Source: Chryseobacterium paludis (GTDB lineage: Bacteria; Bacteroidota; Bacteroidia; Flavobacteriales; Weeksellaceae). From it: a stretch of DNA of 64,000 nt. The notes under the pieces are model-generated. The model was not told the DNA's origin, did no database searches, and worked only from the letters and a program-made list of their open reading frames with translations. The DNA lies in assembly GCF_025403485.1 (NCBI RefSeq), contig NZ_CP099966.1:2976001-3040000 (forward strand), given 5' to 3'. Numbering within the stretch: position 1 is the first letter of the stretch; every line of letters starts with the position of its first letter. Position numbers and translations under genes: made by a program. Positions 1-8,790 of the stretch are shown here, piece after piece.

Positions 1-1
1 T

Positions 2-631
2 ATCGCATATTATTATGACAGCTGCAAAAAATATCCCCGACAAATTGAAATAATTCATTTTTTTGATGAAATATACTCGTACGAAAAAGAAGATATAGAA
101 AAATATCATTTTATTGAAACTTCCAATTTTATTTATGATGAGACTTTACAATCACTACCTATAAAGTATGACATTTTCAATGTTTCGTCTTATGATTCAA
201 GAATTGATGAAATCGACAGAATTTCAAAGACATTATCTGATGCTGGTTTCATAATTTATTTTGCATTATTCTGGTATGAGAAATTGGTTTATCCGCATTT
301 ACATTCTATAACAGAATATTTGTCCCTTAACGAAACGAAGAAACTTATTTCCGAGTCTAAGGCAATGATAGATATTCAAAGGAAAGACCAGAGGGGCCTT
401 TCTTTTAGAACATTTGAAAGTATAGGATACAGAAAAAAATTGATTACAACAAACCCAGCAGTTAAGGACTATGATTTTTATCATCCAAATAATATACTAA
501 TTGTTGATAGTGATCAGCTAGATACTGCCGAAATTAAAAAATTTCTTGAATCAGAGTATGTAGAGATACCACGGGATATCATCAATAAATATACAGTCAA
601 GAGCTTTATAAAGAAAATATTCAAATTATAG
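2..631 (+). CDS. Glycosyltransferase-like surface glycan protein, 5' truncated by window
   Basis: The frame is open from base 2 to the stop at 629-631, so the gene enters from outside the window and at least 209 codons are visible. An internal TTG at 284 is not a credible start because the reading frame runs on upstream. The C-terminal third has the pattern SKAMIDIQRKDQRGLSFRTF, then GYRKKLITTN and YDFYHPNNILIVD. I associate this pattern with CgeB-like or GT-B glycosyltransferase-type proteins of polysaccharide loci, where it would form the nucleotide-sugar side of the fold. A glycosyltransferase starts 4 bases after its stop, so the two are probably co-transcribed. The family call is from memory; the acceptor and sugar are unknown. 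Confidence 0.55.
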   Translation: MAYYYDSCKKYPRQIEIIHFFDEIYSYEKEDIEKYHFIETSNFIYDETLQSLPIKYDIFNVSSYDSRIDEIDRISKTLSDAGFIIYFALFWYEKLVYPHLHSITEYLSLNETKKLISESKAMIDIQRKDQRGLSFRTFESIGYRKKLITTNPAVKDYDFYHPNNILIVDSDQLDTAEIKKFLESEYVEIPRDIINKYTVKSFIKKIFKL

Positions 632-635
632 AATC

Positions 636-1847
636 ATGGGTATTAAAAGAAAAATAAAAAATTATATATATTTAAAAAATCATTATCCTTTATCAGAAAA
701 GACCATTATTCCTGATGAAAGTAAAAAAAATATACTTATTGTAGACAGTCAGATCCCAACATTTGATAAGGATTCTGCTTCTAATCGTATTACAGAAATT
801 GCTAAGTTTCTGGCAAAACATTATAATGTATATCTTATGGATTGGAGAAAGGCAATTCCAAAAGTAGAATCTAAGAAATACATCAAAAATCTAAATGATC
901 ATAATGTAAATGTTTATACTCCATTTATAGGAAAATATGGTATAATGAAGGGTAAAAAGCACTTTATTAATGATTTGCTTCCAAAACTTGATTTCGTGTG
1001 GTGCCACAGACCTGAACTTTTCGAATATTATTTAGATTTCTTTAGAGAAAAAGCACCGAAAGTAAAGATCATCTATGATATGGTGGATATTCATTATCTA
1101 AGAATGGAGAGGGGTCTTGAAATTAAGTATGATAAAAACAGAGCTAAAGAATTAGTTCATTATAAGCATATAGAAACTGAATTATGCAAAAAAGCAGATA
1201 AAATTGCAGTAATCAGTGATAAAGAAAAAGAATTTATGACCGCTTTTGTAGATGAATCAAAGTTGTTTACAGTAAGTAATGTTCATAATTTAAAGGTAAA
1301 ACCAGAAGATATGCCAACTTTTGAAAAGAGAAATGGAATATTTTTTATAGGTACTTTTTTACATGATCCCAATGTGGATGCTGTAGAAATATTATATCAT
1401 AAAATCATGCCCTTGGTATGGAAAACCCTGCCAGACTTAAAAATTACAATTATTGGTTCTGAAGCTCCTGAATCAATTGTAAAAATGAATTCAGAAACAT
1501 TTGAAATTGCAGGCTTTGTAGAGAATATAATTCCTTATTATGAAAAATGTTTTGCTTCTGTATCTCCGTTAAGATTTGGAGCTGGTGTAAAAGGTAAGAT
1601 TGGACAGGCATTAGAGTATACTCTTCCTGTATTAACAACCGAAATAGGTGCAGAAGGAATGTTTTTAGAAGATGGAATTACTGCTTTAATTTCTGGTAAT
1701 GAAGATTATCAAAAATTTGCAGATAACATCATTGAGATATGCAGTAATCCATTAACCTGGAATACATTGCATAACAATTCGGAAAAAGCTATTTATCCGT
1801 TTTCGATAGAAGCTCAGAAAGAAGAGATTTTTAAAATGCTGCAATAA
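636..1847 (+). CDS. Glycosyltransferase, GT-B fold (GT4-like)
   Basis: This 403-residue protein has the layout of a cytoplasmic GT-B glycosyltransferase that adds a sugar to a surface glycan. The N-terminal half contains ILIVDSQIPTFDKDSASNR, typical of the acceptor-side Rossmann domain. The C-terminal half contains NGIFFIGTFLHDPNVDAVE and SPLRFGAGVKGKIGQALEY followed by a conserved glycine region (GAEGM), which matches the nucleotide-sugar binding face of GT4 enzymes. There is no signal peptide or membrane segment. It starts 4 bases after the preceding gene and ends 27 bases before the convergent gene at 1875, with no clear hairpin between them. Sugar donor and acceptor cannot be told from sequence. 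Confidence 0.85.
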   Translation: MGIKRKIKNYIYLKNHYPLSEKTIIPDESKKNILIVDSQIPTFDKDSASNRITEIAKFLAKHYNVYLMDWRKAIPKVESKKYIKNLNDHNVNVYTPFIGKYGIMKGKKHFINDLLPKLDFVWCHRPELFEYYLDFFREKAPKVKIIYDMVDIHYLRMERGLEIKYDKNRAKELVHYKHIETELCKKADKIAVISDKEKEFMTAFVDESKLFTVSNVHNLKVKPEDMPTFEKRNGIFFIGTFLHDPNVDAVEILYHKIMPLVWKTLPDLKITIIGSEAPESIVKMNSETFEIAGFVENIIPYYEKCFASVSPLRFGAGVKGKIGQALEYTLPVLTTEIGAEGMFLEDGITALISGNEDYQKFADNIIEICSNPLTWNTLHNNSEKAIYPFSIEAQKEEIFKMLQ

Positions 1848-1874
1848 TTAGGAAAGTATATTGTTACAGATCAC

Positions 1875-3098
1875 TTAAGAATCGCTTATTTTTTGATAAA
1901 TAGTAACAAGTTCTTCAGCACTTTTTTCCCAAGAGAAGAGTGCTGAGCGATCCAGTCCTTTTCTAGCATATTTCTCTCTTAATGGCTCATTCAGATACAA
2001 GTCCAGCATAATTTTGGACAATAATTTTTCATCACTGGGGTCCAGCATAATTCCGGCATCACCAACAACTTCTGGCAATGATGAAGTGTTGGAGGTAACG
2101 GTTGCTACACCACATTGCATAGCCTCCAAAGGCGGCAAACCAAAACCTTCGTAAAATGACATATAGTAAAAAGAATGTGCATGGCTGTACAAACTGGCAA
2201 GATCTTCATCCGGTACTCTTCCTGTAATTACAATTCTATCTCTTAATTCTTGAGCATTATTATATTCATCAAAAATTTTATCATAATCCCAACCTTTTGC
2301 ACCTACTAAAACCAGCCCTAGATCACAAATTGCATTTTCCTTAATCACTTTTAAAAAAGCTCGAATTACAAGATCTACATTTTTGCGAGGTTCCAAAGTA
2401 CCTACACTCAAGAAATACTTTTCGGGAAGGTTATATTTCTTTTTTATTGAATTAAATTTTTCCTCGTTCCGGCAAACGTAGAAAAGTGATTTTGAAGCAG
2501 CAAGTAAATTAACAAAAACATGATTCGGATTGAGATGGGGTGCATAATTGAGTAGATCTTTTTTGGTGTTTTCTGATACACAGATTGCGTATCCATCCCT
2601 TCCAATACTTGCTATAATATCTTGTATAAGGTCTGCTGTGAAATGTAAATCCGGAAACAAAATAGGTATCAAGTCATGAACTGTAACAACTTTTTTTAGA
2701 TTTGTATACTTTCTGATTTCGTTATTTATAGGATAATAAAACGAGTGAAAAATATTGGCATTTTTAAAAACCTCTTTAAAATGAGTATTTTTGTAATTAT
2801 AAATTCCTACTTTATTATAGAAATAACGGAATAGCTTTTCTTTTCTGAACGGCAAAAATCCCCTTCTACTCCTGCTATTGGCTCCATTTATTCTTATTGA
2901 ATCTTCAGTGAAAAAATCATCCAGCTCTTTTGTGGATGTTTCACTATTAAGTAAGCTTAAATGAGCATAAAATACCTCTATAGCGTCATTACGACTTATC
3001 TTCCTAAAGAGTTCCAAAGTTACCCGAAAGATTCCGGTTCGGTTATCTTTATAGAAATCTGCAATAACATCGGCATCTAAAATGATTTTTAGCTTCAT
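1875..3098 (-). CDS. Glycosyltransferase family 4 (mannosyltransferase-like)
   Basis: This is a 407-residue GT-B glycosyltransferase, the last of three leftward glycan genes. The diagnostic pieces are VVTVHDLIPILFPDLH in the N-terminal half, SVGTLEPRKNVDLVIRAF at the start of the donor domain, and SFYEGFGLPPLEAMQCG with SLPEVVGDAG near the end; the E(x7)E motif lies in the last of these. This set is characteristic of GT4 enzymes such as mannosyltransferases of O-antigen and exopolysaccharide pathways. It lies 8 bases downstream of the family 2 gene, so the three leftward genes probably form one transcript. Substrate is not determined. Confidence 0.9.
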   Translation of the reverse strand: MKLKIILDADVIADFYKDNRTGIFRVTLELFRKISRNDAIEVFYAHLSLLNSETSTKELDDFFTEDSIRINGANSRSRRGFLPFRKEKLFRYFYNKVGIYNYKNTHFKEVFKNANIFHSFYYPINNEIRKYTNLKKVVTVHDLIPILFPDLHFTADLIQDIIASIGRDGYAICVSENTKKDLLNYAPHLNPNHVFVNLLAASKSLFYVCRNEEKFNSIKKKYNLPEKYFLSVGTLEPRKNVDLVIRAFLKVIKENAICDLGLVLVGAKGWDYDKIFDEYNNAQELRDRIVITGRVPDEDLASLYSHAHSFYYMSFYEGFGLPPLEAMQCGVATVTSNTSSLPEVVGDAGIMLDPSDEKLLSKIMLDLYLNEPLREKYARKGLDRSALFSWEKSAEELVTIYQKISDS

Positions 3099-3106
3099 AA
3101 GAATAT

Positions 3107-3763
3107 TTATACAATGGTATCGTAAAAAGAATTTTGTTGTTCCTGTCGTTTTATTTCTTTAATGTGGAGCAGGCACATTGAATAATCTGAAGCTGGAAGC
3201 CCCGCAATTTTTTTATAATTACAAAGTTTTTCGTGGACTTTATTTTCCCACTTAATTCCCCTGTTAAGTTTAAAAATCCGATGTTGGTAGTCCGGAAAAT
3301 TGATATATCCCTTATCATTTACAAGCCAATTCCAACGTTCAATATGTTCATTTGTAATTCCGTTTACAACATTTATTCTCGGAACCATAAAAACATCTTT
3401 TTTCCTTTTTTTAAATAAATAATATTTTATTTCTTCTATGAGAGAGCCTTTCGGGATTTCATCTGCATCTATTTGAAATAAATAATTTTTCGTTGCTTGC
3501 TTTATTAGGTTATTCTTAAATGTAGCAAAATCTCCATCGAGACGTGCTTCAATTCTGATAATCTTATCACCATAAGTATCCAAAATAGCTGCTACTTCCT
3601 TATTTTTCTCAGTAATATCTTGTAACACGATAACCTCATCATTTTTATTAATGAGGGGAAGTAATACATTTAAAAGTTGAGCAATTTCACCAACCTCATT
3701 ATTAACCGTGATTCCGTAAGAAATACTGATAAAATTATTTACAATTTTTTTAATAACTTTCAT
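3107..3763 (-). CDS. Glycosyltransferase family 2-like protein
   Basis: At 218 residues this is a short GT-A type protein. The N-terminal part (ISYGITVNNEVGEIAQLLNV, then NKNDEVIVLQD) resembles the nucleotide-sugar binding start of GT2 enzymes, and FQIDADEIPKGSLIEEIKYY gives the acidic D-x-D-E metal/sugar site usual in WcaA or LpxF-adjacent 'DADE' glycosyltransferases. Near the C-terminus, HRIFKLNRGIKWENKVHEKL is the conserved R-I-F...G...V-H-E block of this subgroup. It is shorter than many GT2 enzymes but both ends of the domain are present. It sits between two other glycosyltransferase genes with 4- and 8-base spacers. Confidence 0.85.
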   Translation of the reverse strand: MKVIKKIVNNFISISYGITVNNEVGEIAQLLNVLLPLINKNDEVIVLQDITEKNKEVAAILDTYGDKIIRIEARLDGDFATFKNNLIKQATKNYLFQIDADEIPKGSLIEEIKYYLFKKRKKDVFMVPRINVVNGITNEHIERWNWLVNDKGYINFPDYQHRIFKLNRGIKWENKVHEKLCNYKKIAGLPASDYSMCLLHIKEIKRQEQQNSFYDTIV

Positions 3764-3767
3764 ATGA

Positions 3768-4565
3768 TTAATTATTAATTATCGGATAATTACCAGAAAA
3801 ATGAACAAAATAATTCTCTGATATTACATTGCGGACAAAAACTCTATACTTTTTAGTAGGAAAAAAACAATATCCTTCTTTTCTATAATAATAATTTCTA
3901 ATGAATTTTGGAATCTTTTTTTCAGCGACTTCAATTTCCTTTCCTTTACTCGTTCCTTTTAATTGATATAGAATCTGGATATTAAATTTAGGGGGTAATG
4001 CTTCAAACCATTCATTAGTTTGAGAAATGTAAGCAAAAGGTGTTTCTTCAAAACTATTTAATTCGCCTTGATTATGTTCAGAAAAGTAGTATTCTTTAAA
4101 AACATCTGCCACTTTTTCTGGCCGGAAAACAAATACTCCCCCATTTATGCTTCCAAGCAATAAAGGATGTGGATCAAAATGACGATCAGTAAAATATATT
4201 TCAGTAGTTTCCTCTAATATTCTTGGAATATGTCCCCACGTCTTATTAAATTCTTTTGTTCCTCTGGGATCTAAAATAGCGCCAAAATATTTATGCTCTG
4301 GGAGATACTCAAAAATTGAGGGAGCTTTACTTGATATTACTATATCCAGATCCAGAAACAACACAATATCATAACCTTTTGTTTTTAAAGGGATAAGTAG
4401 CTTTTGGGATAGCAACGGACGGTGAAAAGTATCATCCAAAGGTTTGTCAAGAATAATTAAATCTGCCCCACATTTCTTGGCATAGCTTTCAAACTGTACT
4501 TTGTTTTTATTAAACAATTTTTGATATTTCTCTCCAACTATAAAAAGACAAATTGCTTTTTTCAT
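3768..4565 (-). CDS. Putative nucleotide-diphospho-sugar transferase, GT-A type with DLD motif
   Basis: This 265-residue protein is the first gene of the leftward glycan operon. It has no signal peptide, and it contains DIVLFLDLDIVISSKAP, where the D-L-D is the metal and nucleotide-sugar site seen in GT8-like or GT32-like transferases. It is followed by INGGVFVFRPEKV, a typical substrate-pocket block, and ends with YFVHFSGNYP, the H-x-x-G region of GT8-type enzymes. A transferase of a sugar onto a surface glycan is the best reading, but the exact family is uncertain. The 188-base upstream gap holds the probable promoter of this operon and that of the divergent lipoprotein gene. Confidence 0.65.
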   Translation of the reverse strand: MKKAICLFIVGEKYQKLFNKNKVQFESYAKKCGADLIILDKPLDDTFHRPLLSQKLLIPLKTKGYDIVLFLDLDIVISSKAPSIFEYLPEHKYFGAILDPRGTKEFNKTWGHIPRILEETTEIYFTDRHFDPHPLLLGSINGGVFVFRPEKVADVFKEYYFSEHNQGELNSFEETPFAYISQTNEWFEALPPKFNIQILYQLKGTSKGKEIEVAEKKIPKFIRNYYYRKEGYCFFPTKKYRVFVRNVISENYFVHFSGNYPIINN

Positions 4566-4590
4566 TTACAACTTCAATGTTTTTGGATTA

Positions 4591-4598
4591 CAAAAATA
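4591..4598 (-). promoter_or_regulatory. -7 promoter box of the leftward glycan operon
   Basis: Read on the minus strand this is TATTTTTG, matching the Bacteroidetes -7 consensus TAnnTTTG, and it lies about 26 bases upstream of the start codon at 4565. No strong -33 element was identified. Confidence 0.55.
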
Positions 4599-4721
4599 CA
4601 TTTAAAAAATATAAGGTGATTTGAATATTTATATAACTTTAAATTTCTATATAGAGAACAAAATTCGTTCTGTGTCCCGTATTCCAAGTGCAATTCGAAT
4701 TTTTATACATAATAATTTTAG

Positions 4722-4729
4722 TATATTTG
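4722..4729 (+). promoter_or_regulatory. -7 promoter box of the 4754 lipoprotein gene
   Basis: TATATTTG matches TAnnTTTG and lies 24 bases before the ATG. The sequence between them gives a short leader without a Shine-Dalgarno motif, as is usual in this phylum. Confidence 0.65.
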
Positions 4730-4753
4730 CATCCTAAAATTTAAAGCATATTT

Positions 4754-5275
4754 ATGAAAAAAAAATTAATTTATCTCGCGGGATTATTTTTAATTACTTC
4801 TTGTTCTGAGAGAGAAGATGCATTAATCGCAAATGACCAATCTTCTTCAATCACCAATACTAATTTTCAGATGAAAGCTCCGATTGAAACAAATCGGCCT
4901 TCTCAAAATGGTGACTTTATAAAAGTAACGGATAATGGGAATGTATTGTATTGCATTAAGTTTGACGGTGTTTGGAGACATATTGATTCTCCTATGACAT
5001 GGAATGGACTGTTTGTATCCTCAAAAACATTTCGCTATGAGTTCTCATCTATCCAAGACGCTACTTTTGCGACAAGAACATATTTTGGGGACCCCTTACT
5101 TGCCGATAATGGATTAGTTCAGGATAATTCTACTGGTAAAATATATTTTAGAGAAAAAAATTATTTGAGATGGATTCCTAGTATGGACTTGTTTAATAAA
5201 TACAAATTTAATCCTGAAGCAGTACAACATGTAAGCTCTATTTCCGGCTATATAGTCAATCCAGATTTAAAGTAA
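4754..5275 (+). CDS. Small lipoprotein of unknown function
   Basis: The 173-residue product starts with a lipoprotein signal (MKKKLIYLAGLFLITSC, lipobox L-I-T-S-C, Cys17), so the mature protein should be tethered to a membrane by a lipidated cysteine. The rest has two aromatic-rich segments, GNVLYCIKFDGVWRHIDSP and KIYFREKNYLRWIPSMDLFN followed by a K-F-N-P step. These resemble the short 'displayed property' repeats (W/R-x-I-P-S...F...F) found in various cell-surface proteins. I recognise no enzyme motif. It has its own promoter and a strong terminator, so it is a single-gene unit between the glycan cluster and gltX. Confidence 0.75.
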   Translation: MKKKLIYLAGLFLITSCSEREDALIANDQSSSITNTNFQMKAPIETNRPSQNGDFIKVTDNGNVLYCIKFDGVWRHIDSPMTWNGLFVSSKTFRYEFSSIQDATFATRTYFGDPLLADNGLVQDNSTGKIYFREKNYLRWIPSMDLFNKYKFNPEAVQHVSSISGYIVNPDLK

Positions 5276-5281
5276 TAATAT

Positions 5282-5307
5282 AAAACCTTCTCTCAGAAGG
5301 TTTTTTT
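5282..5307 (+). terminator. Intrinsic terminator after the lipoprotein gene
   Basis: A 10-base stem AAAACCTTCT / AGAAGGTTTT with loop CTC is followed by a T run. It starts just after the stop at 5275 and separates this gene from gltX. Confidence 0.85.
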
Positions 5308-5344
5308 ATTAATATTATTAAGCTAATTCGGAAATAATTTTAAG

Positions 5345-5352
5345 TAAATTTG
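5345..5352 (+). promoter_or_regulatory. -7 promoter box of gltX
   Basis: TAAATTTG fits TAnnTTTG. It lies only 19 bases before the ATG at 5372, giving a leader of roughly a dozen bases. It also argues against the alternative TTG at 5366. Confidence 0.65.
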
Positions 5353-5371
5353 CACAAAATTTAAATTGATA

Positions 5372-6883
5372 ATGGAGAAAGTAAGAGTACGTTTTGCTCC
5401 AAGTCCTACGGGACCTTTGCATTTGGGAGGTGTAAGAACCGCATTATATGATTATCTTTTTGCTAAAAACCAAGGTGGTGAATTTGTATTGAGAATTGAA
5501 GATACAGATACAGCGAGGTATGTAGAGGGAGCAGAAGAATATATTGAAGAAGCTTTAGAATGGTGCGGGATCATTCCTGATGAAAGTCCTAAAAAAGGAG
5601 GGAAATTTGCTCCTTATAGACAGTCTGAAAGAAGAGACATCTATGATAGGTATACAGAGCAGATATTAAAAACTGATTATGCTTATCTTGCTTTTGATAC
5701 CCCAGAAGAACTGGACGCCATTCGTGCTGAGTATGAAGCAAAAGGAGATGTTTTCTCATATGACAACAAAACCAGAAATCGATTAAGAAACAGTCTTGCT
5801 CTTTCCGAAGAAGAATTGCAACAATTACTGGATGCAAAAACACCTTATGTTGTAAGATTTAAAATGCCAGTTGACAGGACTTTAAATCTTGAGGATATCA
5901 TTCGTGGAAAATCATCTGTCAATACGAATACTTTAGATGATAAAGTTTTAGTTAAAAATGATGGAATGCCAACATATCATTTTGCTAATGTAATTGACGA
6001 CCATGAAATGGAAATAACCCATGTTATTCGTGGGGAAGAATGGCTACCTTCTTTAGGCTTACATACTTTATTATATGAGGCAATGCAATGGGATGCTCCA
6101 CAGTTTGCTCATCTTTCACTTATTCTAAAACCAGAGGGGAAAGGAAAATTAAGTAAAAGAGATGGTGACAAATTCGGTTTTCCTGTATTTCCATTAGATT
6201 TCAAAGATCCGGAAACAGGAAACATTTCTAAAGGTTATAGAGAAAACGGATATCTTCCGGATGCTTTTATTAATATGGTTGCTTTACTCGGATGGTCTCC
6301 CGCTGATGATAAAGAAATTCTGCCTTTAGAGGAAATGATTAAAGAGTTTGATCTTCATAAAGTTCACAAAGCAGGTGCGAGATTCAGCAAAGAAAAATCT
6401 GAATGGTTCAACCATCAGTATATTCAGTTAAAATCCGACAAAGAAATTTTAACGATTTTAAGAAATACAGATCTTGACATTTCAAATATTTCAGACGAAA
6501 AACTGATCAAAATAATTCATTTGATGAAAGAAAGAGCTACTTTCCCAAAGGACATTTATGAAAACGGAAAGTTTTTCTTTGTTGCTCCAGATTCTTATGA
6601 TGAAAAGGCAGCTAAAAAAGCATGGAATGATGAAACTTCTGCAACGTTGGGTGAATTAGCCAATGTATTCAATGGTACTGAGGTATTTGCAGCTGAAGTT
6701 TTAAAACAAACTGTCCATGATTTTGCCGAAAATAAGGGCTTAGGAATGGGAAAAGTGATGATGCCTCTTCGTTTAGCTTTAGTTGGAGAATTAAAAGGAC
6801 CTGATGTCCCGGATATTTTAGAACTACTTGGAAAAGAAGAAAGTATAGCAAGAATAAACAATGCTATTAATAATTTTAAATAG
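5372..6883 (+). CDS. gltX: Glutamyl-tRNA synthetase
   Basis: GltX charges tRNA-Glu with glutamate in the cytoplasm using ATP. The class I signature motifs are visible: FAPSPTGPLHLGG with the HIGH-equivalent HLGG at residues 17-20, and KLSKR (259-263) as the KMSKS equivalent. The protein is 503 residues from the ATG at 5372, normal for the family, and the anticodon-binding part is complete. A TTG six bases upstream is in frame, but the ATG fits the family N-terminus (MEKVRVRFAPSPTG) and the nearby promoter. accA follows 47 bases downstream with its own promoter box. A dedicated glutaminyl-tRNA synthetase was not seen here, so tRNA-Gln specificity cannot be judged. Confidence 0.97.
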   Translation: MEKVRVRFAPSPTGPLHLGGVRTALYDYLFAKNQGGEFVLRIEDTDTARYVEGAEEYIEEALEWCGIIPDESPKKGGKFAPYRQSERRDIYDRYTEQILKTDYAYLAFDTPEELDAIRAEYEAKGDVFSYDNKTRNRLRNSLALSEEELQQLLDAKTPYVVRFKMPVDRTLNLEDIIRGKSSVNTNTLDDKVLVKNDGMPTYHFANVIDDHEMEITHVIRGEEWLPSLGLHTLLYEAMQWDAPQFAHLSLILKPEGKGKLSKRDGDKFGFPVFPLDFKDPETGNISKGYRENGYLPDAFINMVALLGWSPADDKEILPLEEMIKEFDLHKVHKAGARFSKEKSEWFNHQYIQLKSDKEILTILRNTDLDISNISDEKLIKIIHLMKERATFPKDIYENGKFFFVAPDSYDEKAAKKAWNDETSATLGELANVFNGTEVFAAEVLKQTVHDFAENKGLGMGKVMMPLRLALVGELKGPDVPDILELLGKEESIARINNAINNFK

Positions 6884-6900
6884 AGTCTCATAATTTTTCA

Positions 6901-6908
6901 TAAATTTG
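6901..6908 (+). promoter_or_regulatory. -7 promoter box of accA
   Basis: TAAATTTG matches TAnnTTTG and lies 22 bases before the accA ATG, so accA can be transcribed independently of gltX. Confidence 0.6.
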
Positions 6909-6930
6909 AAAGATTAAATTTACTTCAAGA

Positions 6931-7887
6931 ATGGAATATTTAAGTTTCGAACTTCCTATAAAAGAATTAATGGATCAATACCAAACATGTTCTTTAGTAG
7001 GAGAAGAAAGTGGTGTTGATGTAAAATTAGCATGTAGTCAAATTGAGGACAAGATCATAGAAAAGAAAAAAGAGATCTATGGGAATCTTACTCCTTGGCA
7101 AAGAGTACAGTTATCTCGTCATCCTGATCGTCCTTATGCATTAGACCATATTAAAGGGATTACAGATAAAGGTAGTTTTCTGGAACTTCACGGAGACAGA
7201 AATTTTGCGGATGATCCAGCATTAGTTGGAGGCTTAGCTACCCTGGATGGTCATAAAGTGATGATCATAGGAACTCAGAAAGGGAGAACAACGAAAGAAA
7301 GACAGTTTAGAAGATTTGGAATGCCAAATCCTGAAGGATATAGAAAAGCTTTAAGGCTGATGAAATTGGCTGAGAAATTCCATATTCCTATTGTAACTTT
7401 GGTTGATACTCCTGGTGCATATCCAGGACTGGAAGCTGAAGAAAGAGGGCAAGGGGAAGCTATTGCAAGAAACATCTTTGAAATGGTTCAGCTGAAAACT
7501 CCAATTTTCACTTATATTATTGGCGAAGGAGCTAGTGGTGGAGCTTTAGGAATTGGTGTAGGAAACAAGGTATATATGCTAGAGAATACATGGTATACTG
7601 TAATTGCACCGGAAAGCTGTTCATCCATTCTGTGGAGAAACTGGGATCACAAAGAAGACGCTGCCAATGCTTTAAATCTTACGCCAAAAGATGCTTTACG
7701 AGAAAAGTTTATTGATGGTATTATTGAAGAACCTCTTGGAGGGGCACATTATGATCCAGAAACAGCATATCTGAACTTAAAAAGTTCTATTTTGCAAAAT
7801 ATAAAAGCTTTCTCGAAGTTTACAGGACAAGAACTTGAGACCCAGCGACAAGAAAAATTTATTGCAATGGGGCAATTTAAAGGATAA
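6931..7887 (+). CDS. accA: Acetyl-CoA carboxylase carboxyltransferase subunit alpha
   Basis: AccA with AccD transfers the carboxyl group from carboxybiotin to acetyl-CoA, giving malonyl-CoA, the first committed step of fatty acid synthesis. The 318-residue protein has the family's full length. It shows the N-terminal helical segment ending in [17 protein letters not shown], the crotonase-like core [39 protein letters not shown], and the oxyanion-hole glycines in [15 protein letters not shown]. accD and the biotin carrier genes are not in this window, as is common in this phylum. It ends with a strong terminator. Confidence 0.97.
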   Translation: MEYLSFELPIKELMDQYQTCSLVGEESGVDVKLACSQIEDKIIEKKKEIYGNLTPWQRVQLSRHPDRPYALDHIKGITDKGSFLELHGDRNFADDPALVGGLATLDGHKVMIIGTQKGRTTKERQFRRFGMPNPEGYRKALRLMKLAEKFHIPIVTLVDTPGAYPGLEAEERGQGEAIARNIFEMVQLKTPIFTYIIGEGASGGALGIGVGNKVYMLENTWYTVIAPESCSSILWRNWDHKEDAANALNLTPKDALREKFIDGIIEEPLGGAHYDPETAYLNLKSSILQNIKAFSKFTGQELETQRQEKFIAMGQFKG

Positions 7888-7890
7888 AAT

Positions 7891-7926
7891 AAAAAAGGTT
7901 AAGAATGTTGATTCTTAACCTTTTTT
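7891..7926. terminator. Bidirectional terminator between accA and the 7947 gene
   Basis: A 16-base inverted repeat (AAAAAAGGTTAAGAAT / ATTCTTAACCTTTTTT) with loop GTTG has A and T runs on both sides. It can end both accA and the convergent gene at 7947-8645. Confidence 0.9.
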
Positions 7927-7946
7927 CATATCTGTAATCAATCATT

Positions 7947-8645
7947 TTATTCAGCAGATACATTCAATTCTATTTCAATATCCTTACTTATCTTTTTGAT
8001 TGAGGAATATTTTGCATCACAAACCATTGTTGTTAATACATACTCTCCTTTATCTATGAGAATAAAATTCTGCCCTTTTGCCGGAACAGTCAGATTGTAA
8101 TATTTTTTTCCACTGATTTTTACTATTAAATTACAAGAAGACCTGTTTTTAATATTGATATACGCTTCATTTAAACTGGCATCATTACTGAAAATATGTG
8201 TCAACATTGCAGCTGTTCTTTTATTCTCCTCACTTGGTTCAGATTTCTTACTACCACTAATGCTTGCATAGTTCACTTTTTTCTCGGGCGATGTGGGTGC
8301 TGAGTTTACAGCTACAGTCTTTCCACTATTTAATTCATTGTTTTTAACAATCTTCTCAATCTTCTCTTTACTAATAGGTTTAATCGTTGGTTTTGCTTCC
8401 GGAGAATTATCTGCCATGATAATTTCGATTAGTTTTCTTTTGAAATAATCAGTCTTAGCATGATTTGGATTTTGCTTTAAAAAACCGGCAATAACTCTCG
8501 CTTCTTTTGAGCTTTCAGCGTCCTGCTCTGTGTATATGATGAGCGTTTCCTTTTCCACAACAGCCTTAGATTTGGCTCTTTTCTTTTTCTGAGAAAAACC
8601 AAGTGTAAAAATGCATAAAAATATAAGGAGAAAAATTTTTTTCAT
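7947..8645 (-). CDS. Exported protein, SCN-L-V-PA family paralog A (possibly DUF6759)
   Basis: This 232-residue protein has a Sec signal (MKKIFLLIFLCIFTLGFSQ) and is probably periplasmic. Its C-terminal 85 residues contain IKNRSSCNLIVKISGKKYYN, a V-P-A-K step, ILIDKGEYVLTTMVCDAKYS and a charged end, the same block found in the genes at 23251, 24811 and 25474. Two conserved cysteines in this block could form a disulfide. The middle (GFLKQNPNHAKTDYFKRKLI) also matches the N-terminal block of the 23251 and 24811 proteins. I think this is the DUF6759 family of Chryseobacterium, from memory. Function is unknown. It is the only member on this side of the tsf block and on the minus strand. Confidence 0.75.
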   Translation of the reverse strand: MKKIFLLIFLCIFTLGFSQKKKRAKSKAVVEKETLIIYTEQDAESSKEARVIAGFLKQNPNHAKTDYFKRKLIEIIMADNSPEAKPTIKPISKEKIEKIVKNNELNSGKTVAVNSAPTSPEKKVNYASISGSKKSEPSEENKRTAAMLTHIFSNDASLNEAYINIKNRSSCNLIVKISGKKYYNLTVPAKGQNFILIDKGEYVLTTMVCDAKYSSIKKISKDIEIELNVSAE

Positions 8646-8721
8646 TAACGAAGCATTTAAATAAATTATTAAGTATTAAAATAACGTAAAAAGTCATTTT
8701 TTAGTTTGTCATTAAAATCAT

Positions 8722-8729
8722 TATCTTTG
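8722..8729 (+). promoter_or_regulatory. -7 promoter box of tsf
   Basis: TATCTTTG matches TAnnTTTG and a TTTG lies at 8705-8708 upstream. This gives tsf its own promoter with a leader of about 55 bases. Confidence 0.65.
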
Positions 8730-8790
8730 CATTGCTCAAAAATAAACTAAAAAATCAAAAGTAATCTTAATAAAAAAAATAATAGATATT